DNA from: Juglans regia
Taxonomy: Eukaryota > Streptophyta > Magnoliopsida > Fagales > Juglandaceae
Assembly (NCBI RefSeq): GCF_001411555.2
Contig: NC_049901.1
Location: 31,544,933 to 31,608,932, forward strand
DNA: 64,000 nt
Reading direction: 5' to 3'
The position numbers and the translations under genes were made by a program. The notes beneath the pieces were generated by a model. That model had not been told where the DNA came from. It saw only the letters and a program-made list of their open reading frames with translations, and ran no database searches. Positions 1 to 13,195 of this stretch are shown in pieces. Within the stretch, counting starts at the first letter, position 1. Every line of letters begins with the position of its first letter.

Positions 1-3000
1 CTCTAGGTGCTGCAACAGTGCCTTTCAGAGGGTGGGGCAGCGCTACCATGGATCAGCGCCCCTGCAAGGAGGTTCGAAGTCACCATTAATGGGCGCACAC
101 TGCAGTTGGCGGCGGTTACAATTTTTTTTCTGTTACTGCACTGTAACTGATGCATTGAAGAAGATGAACTATTTGTAACTTTGTGTTATATGTTTACAGG
201 TTGTGAGATGAAAAAGGGCTTGACTTGGGCTTGTTTTAAGAAAAGATTTTGGGCTATTATATTTTATGTACTTGGGCTGAAATGTTTTTGGCTATAAACA
301 AAATTATTTTTTTAAATCCGTCCCATCTATATGTTCTTGTATTTAAAATGCACCGGTCCATTTTTTTTTTTTGAAAAAACAAAGGGGGCTATTGAGCGAT
401 TTGGGCCAAGCTCAGAAGACCTCGGCCATCCCAATGGCTATCCAAAATTCAGTGGCACAAGTTTTTATTTTTTGTGCAAAATGCTTGGGTGGTGATTTAA
501 CCTCAAGCTCACACATAAGGACAATTAGCTCAAGCATTTGGGCTAGAGCTTATTACTGGTACGTTTGCTGATTTTATTTATTTATTCAGCATATAATTGT
601 GGCATAAAATATTTATTTTTCTGAAATATATTTTTGCATGTGCTTATTGAATACATGCATGCCATGATATTATGATGTCATATTTTATAGCATTTATTAG
701 GCATTTTATTTTATGTTATAAATTGCCTAGATGATTATTTTTTGGTGAATAATAATTATTTGAATAAAATGTGATGTGATTATTTTGTACATGTATTGTG
801 ATTACATGTAATTGTATAAACTTATTTGATCACTTGTATTGTTAGACTATTTTTTAAGAATTAGTCTTCAATTTTTTAAAAATGTGATAAACTAGATGAT
901 TAAGTAGCCCGAGTTTGATTAGTCCATACTTATGATTGGCTTAAATTGATTTCTTCAATCTAAGAAGAAATTATTTTTACATGTGACTAACTCGGTAGAT
1001 TACTTATCCTAGTGGGAGTATGGTTGAGATTGATTTGGAATTAATCTCCTATACGATATAAATTTGCGTGAAAATTAAGTTAGAAATTAATAATTAAGCA
1101 TAGAGGTGCAAGAGATGATTAGGAAGCATAGCGAATTTTCGATCTTGCGACATGTATTAATTATTTTTGTTCTGACTTAGATTAACGCGGCAAATTTCTT
1201 AGATGTGTGTGCAATTAGATGCGCATAGTTTAGTAACTTTGAGATAACCATGAAGAACACCTAGATATTATTTATACGATTTAATCGTCGCATTAATCTC
1301 CTCCATGAGCAGTAGTTGGAAACGAATAATGATTATTGTGAGTATCAGATAGTTTTAGACCATAATTATTGTGAAACCTCTGAAAGGTCTAGAATAAAAT
1401 TGGAAGTGCGCGTGAGACGCATGCACTACAAATTTTATAGAAGTTGATGGGATCAACTGTCAAATAGAGCTAAACCACTATTTTGCCTTTGAATCTTGTG
1501 GGTAATAACAAAAGCTGCGCGTTGTTTTTATAATGCAAAGATTAAATTGCTTCTTTATTTGAGGTTGAGTATTACAATTTTGAAGCAACTTAGATTAACT
1601 CACAGATAAACATATACACTCTCTACTTGCTAGTATGTCTAGCAAGTAAGAACATTAAAATTTGAGTGTGCAAGATTGTTGAGGACATTCTTGATTAACA
1701 CATTCATTTTTTAAAGGTTTTATCAGTGCACCTTTATATGGTATTAGCACTGGTAATTTTGCTCAAGTTTTATTTCTCTCTAACGAGAACAAATAGGTTC
1801 TTGCAGATATATAAACATTGGAGCACCCCTTGAGAGTAATATAATACCAAACACCTTAGAGTTGCATGGTAACTATGGCAAAAATATGAATAATTAGGAA
1901 CAACTTAATTCAGCCTAAAAATCTTGCTTGTAATTGCACTGATGCAAGATAAGTTTTAGGCTAAGATAATTTCTCGCAAATTTTTTCTTTTCTCTCCTAT
2001 AGTGGATTGAAGAATATGAAAAATATTGAGTATGCAAGAAATAAGGATATATCGCTAGTTAGCAGCGCAGACGTCACATACTGCATTTGTTGCACAAAAC
2101 AATGTTTTTATTAGCGCTTTTAATGCGATATTTGTGAAGTCTATACCTAATTTGATTTAAGACTTATTGAAAGTAGTGGTGTTAGTGAGAATTCCTAGAG
2201 GTTTGGAAGTTGGATGGTCACTCGTTGACTCAGTGGTATTATTTCTCGGGTGGGGAAATGATATACTAAAATATACCATGGAGGCATAGGATGATGGGTG
2301 TGAAACTTCAGAAATTGAAGATTTTCTTGCTAATGAGATCCCTCTCCTTGGTTTAGAAGAGTCAAAGAGAAAAGGCAATATGAGCATTTTCTATATGAAA
2401 GTTCATATACATGAACACTAAGGACTTCGATAATAAAATATTGTTTCATCATATAAGTACGATTCCAAATTTTTTAAGGAAAATATATATTTTTTCAAAA
2501 TCACAATCGTATGAGTTATATGATGAGAATAATTATCTCACAATTTATTGACTTGCTGAGAATGGTTTTATAAATAAATTATGGCGCAAAGCAGTTGTTA
2601 CATCACACTTGGGTTGATGTAATGGGGTTGCAGCCTTAATTCTGATTTTTTTATCCTTAGATCGAGTTCATTCGCTTTTAAGAAAGGCTGAGTGACTATT
2701 TTGTACAAACGTGAATTCTATTGAGAGGATCTAAGCTTGGTCATTTTTTGGTTGAGTCAAGAAAATTACTCGTATTTTCGGCGAGGGTGGGGAATTGTGG
2801 ATTTTTGTAACATTTATTTTTGAAAAGAATGTTTTCATCATGTTTCATTTCACGTTGCATTCCATATTTCCTTAACCTTAATATTTTCAAATTTTTTTTA
2901 AAGATCACCAAAAATAGTAGGAGTAATTCAACAACTAGTGTGAGTATACATTTAAGTGATGGTGTACCACTAGTGATAGTGACTCCCAAAAGTTATAGAT

Positions 3001-3059
3001 TATAAGGATCCTCATAAATAGCGTGGTAGCTTTATATCAGTATTCTCTTGTCGTTTAGA
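1..3059. other. Unassigned AT-rich repeat-like DNA
   Basis: I recognise no gene here. The stretch is AT-rich with scattered short ORFs. The frame at 2170-2420 on the plus strand reads as coding-like sequence with an internal stop but matches no family I know. It is probably decayed LTR-retroelement sequence, judging only from context. Confidence 0.3.
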
Positions 3060-3089
3060 GACTAAAAGAGAATATTTCTAATATGGCTG

Positions 3090-3240
3090 TGCTAAAGGTA
3101 TTGACTTCACATAGTAGGAATCCCAATATAGAATCTTAGATTCACTTCACTTATATGATCCAACCTGAGTTTGTTGATCTAATTGACAAAGGAAAAGTGG
3201 AGTTAATAAAGGTATAGACCCATCTCTTGGCACTAATTGT
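3090..3240 (+). pseudogene. Possible Ty1/copia RNase H tail remnant
   Basis: One frame around 3170-3230 reads DKGKVELIKV followed by a stop, resembling the end of copia RNase H domains where a 'DG-K-V-L-V' segment precedes the 'ADIFTK' motif. A 'HSRNP' string lies just upstream, also in a typical position. There are stops in the frame and the match is short, so this is a weak call; the region could equally be unrelated repeat DNA. Confidence 0.25.
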
Positions 3241-3249
3241 GTTGCATTT

Positions 3250-4600
3250 AGATAGCTATTGATCGCATATTTATTGGAACTTCTCTTAAAAGAGTTAAAT
3301 AACTAATTCTCATAGGAGAATTAGATGGTTAGCTTTTGTGATGTTTAGGCATGAAGTACTTTGAGCGCATGATTGTTGCTAGTACTATTTTGGTACATAA
3401 AGCGAATGAATGTTGTTAGTGTGTTTACATGCGGCCTAAACAAACCATCTATTCAAATATACCCAATGTACCTAGTCGTTTTTTTTTATTAAACGACCTG
3501 TTGAATAAAATGTGGTTCTTTGAACACTGTTGACAATATTAGAAAAGTGTCATCATAAGAGATATTGCAAACTAGTTGTCTTAAATAATTAATTATCGCC
3601 TAATAAGAGGTTTTCCATACTACGAGGTGATGGACATGGGTTGGTAAAAAGTAGCTCAGGCTTCATATCTTGTGAGACTGTGTATAAGAAAATCAGTTTC
3701 TAGGAGCACTTGTTCAAAATCCATAGACAATAATGAGATGAAAAATACTAAAGAATCTAGTTTTGACTATACTATTTGGTGTTTCCATTATGGTTTGCTG
3801 ATGGGAGTTAGAGGTTAAAATTTTGTTAGAGGGTAAATATGGCTTACTTGATTAAGTGAGGTTTAGATATGATTGTCGTTAATAGTACTAACTAGATTAT
3901 TATGATTGTCTTTGGGGGCAAAGGCCCTAATCGCTTTACCCTTAATGAAAAATAAATAATGGTTATCTCACATGCTTTTGTTGAGTGCAAAAGATTTATA
4001 TGAAATCTTGAAGTGGCAAATTAAGTTCGTTAAATAACATTTGTGGTCACCTTGTAAATCCTTAAAAATCGTAGTTAGACTTGCTGACTAGAATCCACTG
4101 CTTATATTGTGAGTCTGACCTAAATGAGATTCGCAATGAGTCATCACTGACTTCATGGTTGTGCAAAGGACTTTTACATGTAAAAGTTGAGTCTCTTGGT
4201 AGGAGCATGTTTTGAAAAGTTACTACACATTAGAATGCGCATGGAAATAAATGATCATTAAACACCACTTGAGAGTTGTGGTTTAATAATTTGTTGTTGA
4301 CCATGTGATTTCTCTGTACCTCAAGGTATTGCTCGTCGTGCACATGATACTAATGTGTTCTATGATCATATGGCATGATTGGAAGCATTTTTTTGGTAAG
4401 CACACACTTCACCATAAATTTAGGAGTTATGGTAAAAAAAGTATATCGACAGGCTTAGATTGGCTCACTCACACTAGCGATCGCATTTGGCGCTACAAAG
4501 AGGTAGTGAGCAAAAAGGAGACAATGTGTCACTCGGTACTTGTCCAGAGAGGGATAAGTTGTAAGACACAAAAGATATATCGCCTTAGTAGGAGCTGATG
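3250..4600. other. No recognisable gene
   Basis: AT-rich sequence without a supported coding region or clear element boundary. The 97-codon frame at 4305-4598 has no recognisable motif and no support beyond being open. Confidence 0.3.
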
Positions 4601-5097
4601 AGGTCCATCATATTTAAAAGGACCGTGCATGGTTGCCCACAATCCATGTAGCTTGTGGTTTAGCCAGATGCAAGATCCTCTTTGGCACTTTGGATAGTGA
4701 GCAAATGGAGGGACTCGGGTTAGGCGCTGAGATAGCGACCTACTTCCGTATTGTGTTGTTCATTGCTTGCCTGGAACTACTTCTACATTACAGATTGCTT
4801 GCTTGACTGCCTTTGTTTCCTTCTGTATTTGCCCACCTTATGTATTGCTAGCATGCCTCTTGTTCACTTGATATAAAATGTGTATCCCTTTGGTCGCCTT
4901 GATCGTTGTTCACCCAAGGTGATGTTCGACTTGCTTGCTTGTGCTTCTCATCCCGTTCCTTTGCTCCCTACAACGTATTGCTAGCCCGACTGACTTCTTC
5001 CTAGTTGTGTTCGTCCATGTCATTGTTACTCCATTACCTGCCTCCCATACCACTCATGCCTCCCTTTGATTATGCGAGGTTGTCACATCCTCCCCTC
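4600..5097 (-). mobile_element. Start of a minus-strand Ty3 LTR
   Basis: On the minus strand a purine-rich tract (GTTGAGGGGAGGA) is followed directly by TGTGACAACC at 5097, the usual polypurine tract to 3' LTR junction of plant Ty3 elements. The LTR would therefore run leftwards from 5097. I could not find its far end, so the left limit given is arbitrary. Confidence 0.55.
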
Positions 5098-6165
5098 AAC
5101 AAAAAATTCCATCTTTGAGATTTGGGGATGACTATCATATGTCACAGAAATGCAAGGGATGCTTATGGGATAGAACCTTAGTTGTTCTCTCCATCATCGT
5201 TGATGGGTTCCCTAGTTGACAACGGGGGTATGTTCAACTCCTTGAACACCTCCAGATTTGACCCTTCCATCACTGGATCAAGGGTTTCTTCCCCTTGTGT
5301 TGTCCATCAGCTTCTTTTGCACCATTGGCTTCTTCTTCTGCGTCGTATTCTAACTCCTCCACTAGATTATGAGACGTCAATTTCCAATGTAATCCCTTCT
5401 TAGTGTTCTCCCTAGAACTCTTGTTCCTGACCAGATCATCTCACTTTGTGTGGTCTCACCGATCGGGTGAACACGACACTATTGCGATAGTCCAAGACCT
5501 ATCTGCTTTATGCCTTTCCTCCATGAATCTTTTGATCACTTCTTGTAGTAGAACAACCCTCTACGCTATTCTCTTTGCCCTAACCATGGTGATATCTTTC
5601 CAAAATCTCAAAGGGTGGTGCAACTGAATCAAATGGGCTTGGTAGATACTTATAGCCGCTCACCATCCAGTCAAATGCCCTTAATGCCCTCAATGTGCAT
5701 GTCTACCAAGAATGACATAAATGCCCTCATTAAAGCATCTAACTGCCCAGTCGTTGGAACCCCAATAAGGAAATTGTTCCCTCATGACTTTTCCACTTTC
5801 CTACGTGACCTCTTGGGCTTCTGGGCTTTCCCATAATACATTTTCAATGGTTATTGTTTTGGACCATAACTTTGTTCATTCCATTCGAAAATTTGTACCG
5901 GCATTTCCTTGTAGGTATGATTCGATTGTAATTGAATCTCACCTAGGTTAATTACTCGGGGTGTCTAATTCCCTAAACTTTTTCTCAAGGAAGAGACAAG
6001 AAACACATCATGCACCTCTCCATACTCGATCGGCAGTGCAACCCTATAGGGCACTAGGCCCACCCTTTCCATTACTAGATAAGGCCAAACATACATCGAA
6101 CTCGACTTTCCCTTCTTCCTGAATCACTTCACGCCCTTCATGGGTGACACCTTAATATATACCTG
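5098..6165 (-). pseudogene. Ty3/gypsy integrase tail and chromodomain remnant
   Basis: On the minus strand, from about 6163 downwards, the translation gives VYIKVSPMKGVK, then RVALPIEYGEVHDVF and SSLRKSLG, the C-terminal integrase region of Tekay-type chromoviruses ('VSPMKGV..F.KKGKLSPRY', 'VHDVFHVS.L'). Further on, YKEMPVQIF and nearby residues look like a decayed chromodomain. Stops occur throughout, so it is not functional. About 600 bases separate the chromodomain remnant from the polypurine tract at 5098-5110, longer than usual and comparable to the extra ORF found in the 30.6-41.3 kb element. The integrase core and everything upstream are missing, cut at about 6171. Confidence 0.75.
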
Positions 6166-6181
6166 TTAGAAATACTAGATC

Positions 6182-6256
6182 AGGTCTATACCCCAAAGAT
6201 AGCATAAGAGTGCTCAAATGGTAGCAGGTGATGTACAGAGGTCTATACCCCAAAGA
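6182..6256. repeat. Short direct repeats at a rearrangement junction
   Basis: AGGTCTATACCCCAAAGAT occurs at about 6182-6200 and again at about 6238-6256, between the minus-strand pol remnant and plus-strand LTR sequence. The duplication marks where two oppositely oriented retroelement pieces were joined. Confidence 0.6.
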
Positions 6257-6860
6257 TTACGTTTCAACAGGAGCCTGCATGGGAAAAGAGAAATACAAAT
6301 TCACAGATCATACGTCTGACAACGCAAGTAAGGCTCAATGCCATGTGGGCAATTTTCATGAGGGGTAGACTGCGCGTTTGTTTTCGAGGCAAGCTACAAG
6401 GACAGGCGAGTATTGTCCCATCAATCTACTTAATCTCTACCATTCTTCAATCCAGCGTATGTAAGGAAGACCAAGATTCACAATTTTCCCTTTGACCGTT
6501 CGGAAACAAGAACTATCAAAACCATGACTGGCAGCACGACACGTATAAGAGATATTTTGCTATCAGTCTTCATCTCACTTTCGAGATATCTAAGTATTTC
6601 AATACACTCTCTTTCTCTCTTTCTTCGATTCAAGACTTCGAGTAGGAAGCTAAGCTCGAGGTCATAATCAACAAGGAAGCCAACAATCTCCACGCAACTC
6701 TCAGTGTACACTCACTATTTAGGTAGGTTCACTCCTGTAATGATGCTAGTAATGTGGGGTAAATGCTATGGGTATGTTTAGGGTATTCACCTTCTACTTC
6801 TTAGTCTCTTTCTCACATGAAGTGCATGTTTTCTCATTACAATTACAGGCTATTTTGATG
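6233..6860 (+). mobile_element. Ty3 LTR fragment, copy of 47765-48380
   Basis: This stretch matches 47765-48380 in order: CAATAGGAGC..CATGGGAAAAG, the GCCA(T/C)GTGG segment, TTGTCCCATCAAT, the TTCAATACACTCTCTTT pyrimidine run and the GTAATGTGGGGTAAATG segment. Similarity fades after about 6860, so it is truncated. At 47.8 kb the same sequence follows a Ty3 integrase tail directly, which identifies it as LTR. Confidence 0.7.
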
Positions 6861-8360
6861 ATATGATTTTAAAGTAATTAATTTATTGGTTTCAAGAGGA
6901 GTTCTTGGTGCATGTGTATCACGAACCCCAAGTTGAGATGGAGCATTCTCTCAGTAGAGCTTCTTTGGTTACTTGTGAGCGCTTAAGAATTGAGTAACAA
7001 CCCCTAAGTTATCGTCGGGTGACATAATAATGCTCTTAGATCAATGTTGTTGCCTCCATGCTGGCAGAGGCTAAAGGATGCTTGTTACAAAGTTATTTGC
7101 ATGGTCTTTACCCACGGTCTGGCAAAGGGAGTCAGGGTGTATGCATGACCCATGATGGGTAGTTGTAGTTATGATACCCCAATGGAAATAGAAGATTCAA
7201 GAGTGTCTTGATCACAAATCTTAGACTAAGTGACAAAGATCATATGGATTAAGCAAATTGTGAAGGTTTATGATCCTTAAGAGAACAAAGCTTTTTTTAA
7301 TTTTATTGAGTCATTTAGGATCATAATTTGACAAAATGACTTCCGCCATTGCTCTAGTTAGAGTTTTTGGAAATTTATAGAGAAATAAAAAATTTTGTGA
7401 ACTTGTGATGCCAAGTGACCCAATTGGAGGATGACACGTGGCATGAAAAGGATTTGCCACCCCATGAAAAGGGTGACCAGCACTCAATATCTTTTGAAGC
7501 TTAGATTAGTAAGATTCGGCCCAAGATCTAGTAAGACCTAGAGGCCCGAGGTGAGGCCCAACTAAGTGGAACTTGAGCCCCAAATTGAGGCCAAAGCTTA
7601 GAGAGACTTTGGGGACCAAGCTTGACCCTATGCTCATCACAATAACCTATATCGAAGATTGTCAAGAGAACACACCTTGGAAGCACATGGAGTTGTTGAG
7701 TCCATCAAGTCATGCATCCCTTTAAACATTTTCTGCCAAGACCAGTCCCTCCACCCTTCATTAAGTTAGAACATAATTCCCAGCCCTAAAGTATCCCAAG
7801 TTCAGCAAATTATGCCATGAACTTAGACCTTACTTTTGTCACATTAAATTCACTCCAAGAAAGGGACATATTGTAACACCCCCAGATTTTCGCTTGTGAT
7901 CGGACGAACTTTGAATCGTTGGGACATGAAACACAAGGTTACTTGCCCCCGTTCATGACAATTAAAGATGTAATACACCTAGCATGTATCTAAACAATAT
8001 GCAATATTTGCAGCAGATAATTTATTTTCTTTGACCAATATATAAAGTACCCGGATGCTATATCCCAAAATATTAAAACATATTTAATAAACTGAAGATA
8101 ATAGATGTTTAGGTTACAGTGTAAGTCCAAAAGGTCTTCAACCATAAGAGTACTGGAAAAAGAGCTCCCTAAGCACATGCAAAACTAAGGTAGCTACTAG
8201 GCTAATACATAGAGTAGCTCACACAACTCGGTCAAGGACGTCGTAATACTATCGATGAAACAGAGCATCCAAGAGATGAGCTCCGTGTCATGCAGTTGCT
8301 ATCTAGTCAACCGCCCCTAGTCAATCGTATGTCGTGTGTCTCCTTATCCTGGCACATGAT

Positions 8361-8420
8361 CTACCATTATGAAGGGAATGGTAGTTGGAATTACCACGGT
8401 AAGATTTGAGTACAAATCTT
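8361..8420 (-). other. Tail hairpin pair of solo LTR 1
   Basis: CTACCATT (8361-8368) pairs with AATGGTAG (8377-8384) across an 8-nt loop, and AAGATTTG (8401-8408) pairs perfectly with CAAATCTT (8413-8420) across 4 nt. Both hairpins recur at the equivalent position in five other LTRs of the window. Confidence 0.8.
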
Positions 8421-8709
8421 GACAAATTAACAAAGAACTTAATTAACAATTTAAAGATACATGCATGACAGTAAAAGCATGAATGCATAACATAATCATC
8501 AATAAGCTTGACTTGACAAATAGCATGACATGTGCTAACATGACTTGAACTAACATGAGAAGAACTTGAACATGGACATAATTGAACATGAACTAAACTT
8601 TAAACTAAACGTGAACTTGAACTGAAACTGAACATAAACTTGAACGTAAAATAACATGAGCTTGAACTGAAACTAAACATTAACTTAAACGTAAAATAAC
8701 ATGAACTTG

Positions 8710-8870
8710 AGCTGTATTCTTGTCTAGTGGGATTACCACAATGTCCTTGTCTTATGAGGTTACCATAATGATACTCTTGTCTCATGGGGTTACCATGATG
8801 ATGTTGGCTTGTCTTATGCGATTTCTATAATAGTGTAGTCTTGTCTCATGGGTTTGTCACGATTTTTAAG
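8710..8870 (-). repeat. Degenerate 32-bp tandem repeats in solo LTR 1
   Basis: Several copies of a TCTTGTCT.ATG.GGTTACCAT-type unit. The reverse complement is the GGTAACCCCATGAGA unit that also repeats in the other two solo LTRs. Confidence 0.7.
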
Positions 8871-8939
8871 AATAATAATGACTTGAACAATAACTTGATT
8901 GTATGTGGTTGTAACATGACTAGACTTGGGAAACACTGT

Positions 8940-9310
8940 TTTGGTGACATACTCCAAACTCGAGACATAATGTGACGTGAAATGGAATGACAGATGACAT
9001 GACATAACGTAACGTGAATGTACATGAAATGAATGACATGACGTAACGTTACATGACATGTATGTGAGATGAATGACATGACATGACACAACATGAAATA
9101 GACAAACACTTTGTAACGTGACATAACATGAAACAGACAAACGTTTCTAACATGAAATAGGTAAAAGTTTTGTGACATGGCATAACGTGAAATAGATAAC
9201 CTTTAGTGACAGAATATAATGTGTAACAAATAAACATTGCATGACAGAATATAATGTATAACAGACATACATGTAGTGACATGGCATAACATGGCATATA
9301 TAATAATGTA
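8940..9310 (-). repeat. ATGTTATGTCATGT-type short-unit repeat tract
   Basis: The plus strand consists largely of ACATGACATAACGTG-like words. It matches the tracts at 17735-18110 and 53070-53415 in opposite orientation. Four overlapping minus-strand ORFs here are by-products of the repeat. Confidence 0.75.
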
Positions 9311-10939
9311 AGAACATAGACAAATGTTCCCTTACCAATACACATACACAGTAATCTGACAATAAGTTAGAAGCTAACTTACAATTATTATTTACATGAC
9401 GAATCAAAAAGTGCGAAAATGAGAAACTGTACACAGAGATTTCTAAACGTCAAAAACTCTTCACTAACAGTTTAGAAACATAAAAATACTATCTTAGAGT
9501 AAAATTACCATTTTACCCCTCTACATATGAGAAAATAACAATTTTACCTCTAACTTAAAGATTTTGCATCCTAACTCGAAAACTCACCCAAATTTACATT
9601 TCTCATGTAAAATTTGTTCTGGATCCAAATATCTAATTAGAAAATTTTAAAAGACATTACAACAATAAACAACATGCCAAAGCCAAAACACACATAGGTC
9701 AAGTCTCTTAATTTTTGTTGCAATTCTATCAAATCTCATTTCTCATGCTTAAACCGAAATATTGCAACATAGCAAATCATATCCTATGTTCAAATAGCCT
9801 ACTAAAACAACCAACAAAAACTCACATAACAAAAACATAAATCTTTTCAATACAAAGTTCTAAACTTTTTAACTATAAACACAACCCTTAATTCTCAAAA
9901 TTTTATCTCTTTTTAAAACAACTCCAAGAATTTCAAAAGTTCAAAAATATACTTCCAATATATTCATAACATACTATTAAGAAATATCATGTTTTGAATC
10001 ATCAAGCAAAAACCACAAAAATTACAAAGATCCATCGCAAAGCTTTCGGCTTTAACACTTTCACCAAAACCAATTCCTTTATGGTTTGGTTTTGATCAAA
10101 CCCATTGATCCGAAACATAGAATGAAACAACTCACAAATTAACAACATCAAATGCTTAAAAATCATGTCCTAGAATAGATAAAAAATAAATAAATAAATA
10201 AAAGTCCTAGAATAGATCTAAGAATTAAACTCAAGATCACATGGTCATATTTGCATCAAAACATCAATCTATCCGAAAACCTCAAATGCATGACCTAACC
10301 GAACCTCTTCATGTATAAAAAATTATATCTTTGAAAATAACACAAAAAATCCTTAAAATAACATCATAACATGTAAATACAATTCTTAGGATCATCATAT
10401 GAAAGTATCAAAGCCATTGGAGAATGCTTTCTCATCAAACGATTCAAGCTTACAAAAAATAGAAATTGTTTTCAACCTTCCAGTTTTCAACTTTCTAGAT
10501 CTAAGTAAACATTCCATCAAAAGCTTATAACATTCAACGAATGTTTATGAAAATTATGTATTAGCATGTTAAATATACTCCATAAAAAAATCAGACCAAG
10601 ATCCTACCAATAACTTGGTCAGAATCAACAAAATAGCATACACTGTCCAGTTTATCACCCAAAATGACCTCTTCGTGTATAAACTAAATGTTGACATATC
10701 AAATGACCACTAAAATCAACATAAAATATACCAATAGAAACTAGATTCGAAGAAGAACAGCTTTTATGAAGGATACTTTATGACAAAATAGTTACAACTA
10801 CTTCAAAAAGTCAAGCAAAGTAAGTCAAAAAATATTCTCGAGAGCTTTTCTAGTTTTCTCTCCAAGAAAAGAGTTGGAAAAGGACCTGGATGCCTCTTAC
10901 ACATCTGGAGGGTGATAAGAGGGATGTGAATTACACTTA

Positions 10940-11131
10940 AGCTTGGTTTGGTTTGGTAGCTGAGATGATCTCATATAATCATTACAACTTTTTCAAACTC
11001 CCACACAAAATATAATAAACAATTTAACCTTTTCAAATCCCAAAATGAAAATTATATTCTAACAATATTTTATTCACTTTTAAATTTTTATCTTATATCA
11101 TCTCATCTCATCTGTGTAACCAAACGAGGCA
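10940..11131. mobile_element. Tourist/Harbinger-like MITE
   Basis: A 192-bp insertion inside solo LTR 1, absent from the equivalent place in the two related solo LTRs. The left end reads GCTTGGTTTGG..TAGCTGAGATGAT and the right end, reversed, GCCTCGTTTGGTTACACAGATG, giving imperfect terminal inverted repeats. TTA flanks both sides (10937-10939 and 11132-11134), the target duplication of PIF/Harbinger elements. Confidence 0.65.
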
Positions 11132-13195
11132 TTAGAGTGAGGGTTGTGTCAGCCAAAACAAGGGAAAAAACCATGGGCAATAGTGAATGGTTTTCAGTCA
11201 ATGAAGCTTCCTTGTGAAGGGCGGTGGTGAGGTGGCTCTTGGCCTTCACATCGTGCAATGTTTGGGGTTGCTTTGGCAGTGTTTGGACTGCTATGGCAGG
11301 GGGAAACTTCCCCCACAAGCCTTGCTTTGGTGGCTCAATTTTGTGGGCCTTAATGGGCCTTAACCGAATGAGCTTCCATTTAGGGTTTCAATAGGGTTTA
11401 GTTGGGGTTTGAATTGCTTTCAAGTCCAAGTCTAATTTTTCTTGATCCAATAAAATTATCAAGGTTTAAAATAATAAATAATGATGTCATAAGATGAATT
11501 TAAGTGGTTAATAGAATGTGAAAGTGATTTAATTAAGTGATTAAACACTAAGCTAGAATCGGGTTCATTTAGGGTTTGGAGGCAAACTTTGTTTGGGGAA
11601 ACTATTTGGGGTTTCGGTTTCAACCAAGGTTTTGGAGTTTCAATTGAATTCCAAGTGTTTAAGGTTTCTCTAGGGTTGAAACCCTCTTTGATTTGGCACA
11701 AATTGGATGCTTGGATGGAATAGAGTTCTTCTTAGGTGGTATGATGACAAAGCTTGATTTCCTTCATCTTTTTTCTATCTTATGGTTTCTCTTAGTGCCA
11801 AGTGTCGAATAATATTCACCAAGTGTGGCTAAGATCTTATCAAGTGTCCAAATAAAACTTCTCTAACCTAATTTGGACATTCCACACTATGATTTTGAAA
11901 ATATTGCTCTAGGTGCTACTATAGAGGTTACTATTCACTCTAAAAAAGTGAAAAATAAACTTTATACTGTAAAATCCTAAATAGTCATATTAACCTTAGA
12001 GTGCAAATTGTTTATCAAAATTCGACTTCGAAGTGCCTCAAAATAATCAAAACGCATTTTTGAACAAGTATTTCGTCTAGAAATCAAAAATAGTTTTATT
12101 GCGCCATAAAGTCCTAAGTATTCCTCTGAGTCTAATGGTATAGACCATATATTATTCTGATACTTCTAGGTACCTCAAATAAATAAAATTACATTTCTGA
12201 CACAACACTAACTATGCTGACAGACCAAAACCTACGCAATTGGTTAATTCGTAAAAACCTTCAGGGCTTTTGCAAAGTCCCTAAAGCCTAAAGAAATTCC
12301 TCCGTTGAATTTCTGGTGGCTGTTACACATATGTAGCTTAGCACCTCAAGCGATCCCATTAGAGATTTTTTTGCAAACTCAACCCCTCCCACATCAACCT
12401 AGATCAGTAATTTTTAGACTTGAAGATAGGATTAAGTTTAGCTCATGACATGAGATCAATGGCCATACACTTGTCAAACAAAAGCACTCAATGAAGGAGC
12501 CATGTGTAGCTGAGCATATCAACTTGTTTTCAATTCTTTTTCTACAAAATTCAGCCCCTTCTCCACTCATCTTGAGATACACCTTAGGTTTGGAAAGGAA
12601 TCCAAGATCCGCACATCTTGAGATACAACTTCTGGTTTTCTTTAGGGAACCGAAAGCTTTAGGTCTTCTCATGTGAAGACTAAATCCTCTGCACCATTTC
12701 CACTAACTTGATCTTTGATCTTTGATCTTTGGGTCATAATGGACTGCACTTATAGCTGTTCACACTTACATATAGTGATGTCAATGAGCACTTCACTTCA
12801 CAGAGAATCCCTTCAAGTTTATCCTTATATCTCTTCTGCAAACCAAACCATAAAGCCTCACCCTCTCTTCCTCTTTTCATCTCACCCCTACTCCTATATT
12901 ATTAGAAATTCTCTTACTCTAAGTTTCCTAAGAACCTCTAAGAGATAGTGTACCCGAGAGCTAGTGTGAGCATTCTTGGAGAGTTAATTCTTGTGAGCTC
13001 CAAGGCTTTGGTTTTGTGAGTAGATCATCCATGTTCTTTCTATTTTGAGTAGATTAATGTGTTAGGTTTTCATTTGAATCATGAAACTTGAATTAAGTTG
13101 AGTTTGTGATGTATATTCATGGATGCAAGATTTCGGTACAAGTTTTAAGGGTTCTAGCTTTTTGCTTAAGTTAATCTTGAAATATGATAATAACA

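Larger units (their letters stand above)
7872..12327 (-). mobile_element. Giant solo LTR 1 (minus strand)
   Basis: The element begins TGTAACACCC at 7872 and ends CTGTTACA at 12327, read on the plus strand. CATAT lies immediately on both sides (7867-7871 and 12328-12332), a perfect 5-bp target duplication. Its reverse complement aligns along its length with the solo LTRs at 14939 and 50268, including the TGTAACAG start, the ATGTTAC-rich tract, the 32-bp tandem repeats and the tail hairpins. There is no second LTR or internal domain, so it is a solo LTR left by LTR-LTR recombination. It carries a small MITE at 10940-11131 and has lost the CTAGGATA hairpin module found in its relatives. Length 4456 bp. 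Confidence 0.9.

Noticed and set aside
8814..9434. Four overlapping minus-strand ORFs of 95-110 codons
   Set aside because: They arise from the ATGTTAC/ATGTCAT repeat tract, are open in several frames at once and are Cys/His/Val-rich without any domain.
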